7,880 nucleotides of DNA from Veillonella sp. Its GTDB lineage: Bacteria; Bacillota_C; Negativicutes; Veillonellales; Veillonellaceae. Below, piece after piece: positions 6,816-7,880 of the stretch. The notes beneath the pieces were generated by a model. That model made no database searches. It saw nothing but the letters and a program-made list of their open reading frames with translations, and was not told the DNA's origin. Numbering within the stretch: position 1 is the first letter of the stretch; every line of letters begins with the position of its first letter. The translations under genes were made by a program, and so were the position numbers. The DNA is taken from positions 1-7,880 of the forward strand of contig JAGZGB010000074.1 of assembly GCA_018367495.1 (NCBI GenBank), read 5' to 3'.

Positions 6816-7880
6816 TTATATAAACTTTCTATCATACAAACGGGCTGCAATGAGGACAACCAAACAGGACCCCACATTATGAACTAACGCACCGGTAGTA
6901 GGTGTCAAAACCTCAAGTAATGAGAGAATAATAGCGATACAGTTAATGGCCATTGATAAAGCAATACTAAATTTAATAGTTCTAATCGTAGCATCTGATA
7001 GTCGCTTAATATAAGGAATTTTGCTAAGATCTTCACTCATCAATGCAATATCAGCTGTTTCTATGGCAATATCACTACCGATACTCCCCATTGCAATACT
7101 CACATCAGCAGTCTTCATAGCTGGTGCATCATTAATTCCATCACCAACCATACAAACCTTGTGGTGTTTTCCTTGCAACTCTTCAATAATACTCACTTTT
7201 TCTCCAGGTAAAAGCTCCGCATGTATTTCAGAAATACCTGCTTTTTTGCCAATATATGTAGCTGTTTCTTTACTATCCCCCGTAAGAAGTACTGTTTTCA
7301 TAGCTAGACTAGAGACTGCAGACAACATATCTGCCGTATCTCGTCGCATTGTATCAGATAAAGCAATAACACCTATAATATGATCTTTATCTGCAATAAT
7401 GATAGATACCTTTCCTTCACTTCGATATGTATTAACGTTTTGTTGAACCCTTTCATCAATAATAATATTATGTTCCTCAAGAAAACGTTCATGACCACAA
7501 TATAATTTAACACCTTTTATTACGGCAATAATGCCCTTTCCTACGGACATTGTAAACGAAGTAGTATCAAGTATTTCTAAATCTTGATGTATGGCATGAG
7601 AAACGATAGCCTTGCCAATAGGATGCTCGCTCTTAGCCTCTGCAGATGCAGCTAATTGAAGAATATCGACCTCACTATAATCTGTATCAACGACCAAAAT
7701 AGATTGAACCGATAACTGACCATGTGTTAATGTGCCGGTTTTATCAAATACCATGGTATCTACTTTTCCCATAATTTCAAGAATTTCACCAGATTTAATA
7801 ATAACGCCATGTTTAGTAGCTTGACCAATAGCGGCCATAACCGCAGTAGGTGTAGCAAGCACCAATGCACAAGGACAAAA
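6816..7880 (-). CDS. P1B-type heavy-metal-transporting ATPase (partial, C-terminal part)
   Basis: This inner-membrane pump moves a transition-metal ion using ATP. The 354 residues in the window begin exactly at the membrane metal-binding motif (CPCALVLATPTAV) and run to the natural stop; the N-terminal part lies beyond the right edge. Motifs in order are CPC (Cys2, Cys4), the phosphorylated Asp in DKTGTLT (Asp46), the P1B-specific HP dipeptide in SEHPIGKA, TGDSKE, and the hinge VGDGINDAP. Two last membrane segments follow. The final one carries HNVGSCLVVLIAARL. This lacks the MxxSS of copper pumps and the conserved Asp seen in typical zinc/cadmium pumps such as ZntA (DTGA) and CadA (DMGA). 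The metal is therefore left open; a manganese- or iron-type pump is possible. The stop is three bases from the terminator hairpin. Confidence 0.93.
   Translation of the reverse strand, partial: FCPCALVLATPTAVMAAIGQATKHGVIIKSGEILEIMGKVDTMVFDKTGTLTHGQLSVQSILVVDTDYSEVDILQLAASAEAKSEHPIGKAIVSHAIHQDLEILDTTSFTMSVGKGIIAVIKGVKLYCGHERFLEEHNIIIDERVQQNVNTYRSEGKVSIIIADKDHIIGVIALSDTMRRDTADMLSAVSSLAMKTVLLTGDSKETATYIGKKAGISEIHAELLPGEKVSIIEELQGKHHKVCMVGDGINDAPAMKTADVSIAMGSIGSDIAIETADIALMSEDLSKIPYIKRLSDATIRTIKFSIALSMAINCIAIILSLLEVLTPTTGALVHNVGSCLVVLIAARLYDRKFI

Noticed and set aside
1..7880. CRISPR arrays, insertion sequences, tRNA or rRNA genes
   Set aside because: No spaced direct repeats, transposase-like frames, terminal repeats or recognisable RNA genes were seen on reading the window.

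Overview
The window most likely comes from an anaerobic, low-GC member of the Negativicutes, probably Veillonella or a close relative. This rests on the AT-rich intergenic DNA, the anaerobic pyruvate formate-lyase genes and the general look of the proteins. It is an inference and was not tested by a search.

Region 1 (1-2190, minus strand) is a D-methionine/L-methionine ABC importer operon in the order metN (ATPase), metI (permease), metQ (substrate-binding lipoprotein, cut by the left window edge). metN and metI overlap by one base. A promoter-like element and a 29-bp palindrome precede metN. No S-box or T-box is visible in the short leader.

Region 2 (2190-3097, minus strand) is a single EamA/DMT-family transporter gene ending in a strong intrinsic terminator. 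It is followed by an AT-rich divergent intergenic region of about 375 bp, which holds the promoter of the next operon and a Rex/FNR-like palindrome.

Region 3 (3474-6695, plus strand) is the most interesting part: a pyruvate formate-lyase (PFL) operon in which the enzyme is encoded in two pieces. The first gene encodes the 705-residue body with the catalytic Cys-Cys pair but ends before the glycyl-radical domain. The second gene encodes that missing domain alone, as a 79-residue protein with the RVSGYA motif. The third gene encodes the radical-SAM activating enzyme PflA. The two PFL pieces lie in the same reading frame but are separated by 75 bases containing a hairpin, three in-frame stops (TAA, TAG and TGA) and a strong Shine-Dalgarno sequence. 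The expected working unit is a two-subunit PFL: PflA places the radical on Gly54 of the small protein, and this is passed to the cysteines of the large protein to cleave pyruvate with CoA into acetyl-CoA and formate.

Region 4 (6771-7880) holds a strong hairpin terminator between convergent genes. After it, on the minus strand, is the C-terminal half of a P1B-type heavy-metal ATPase, cut by the right window edge exactly at its CPC metal-binding motif.
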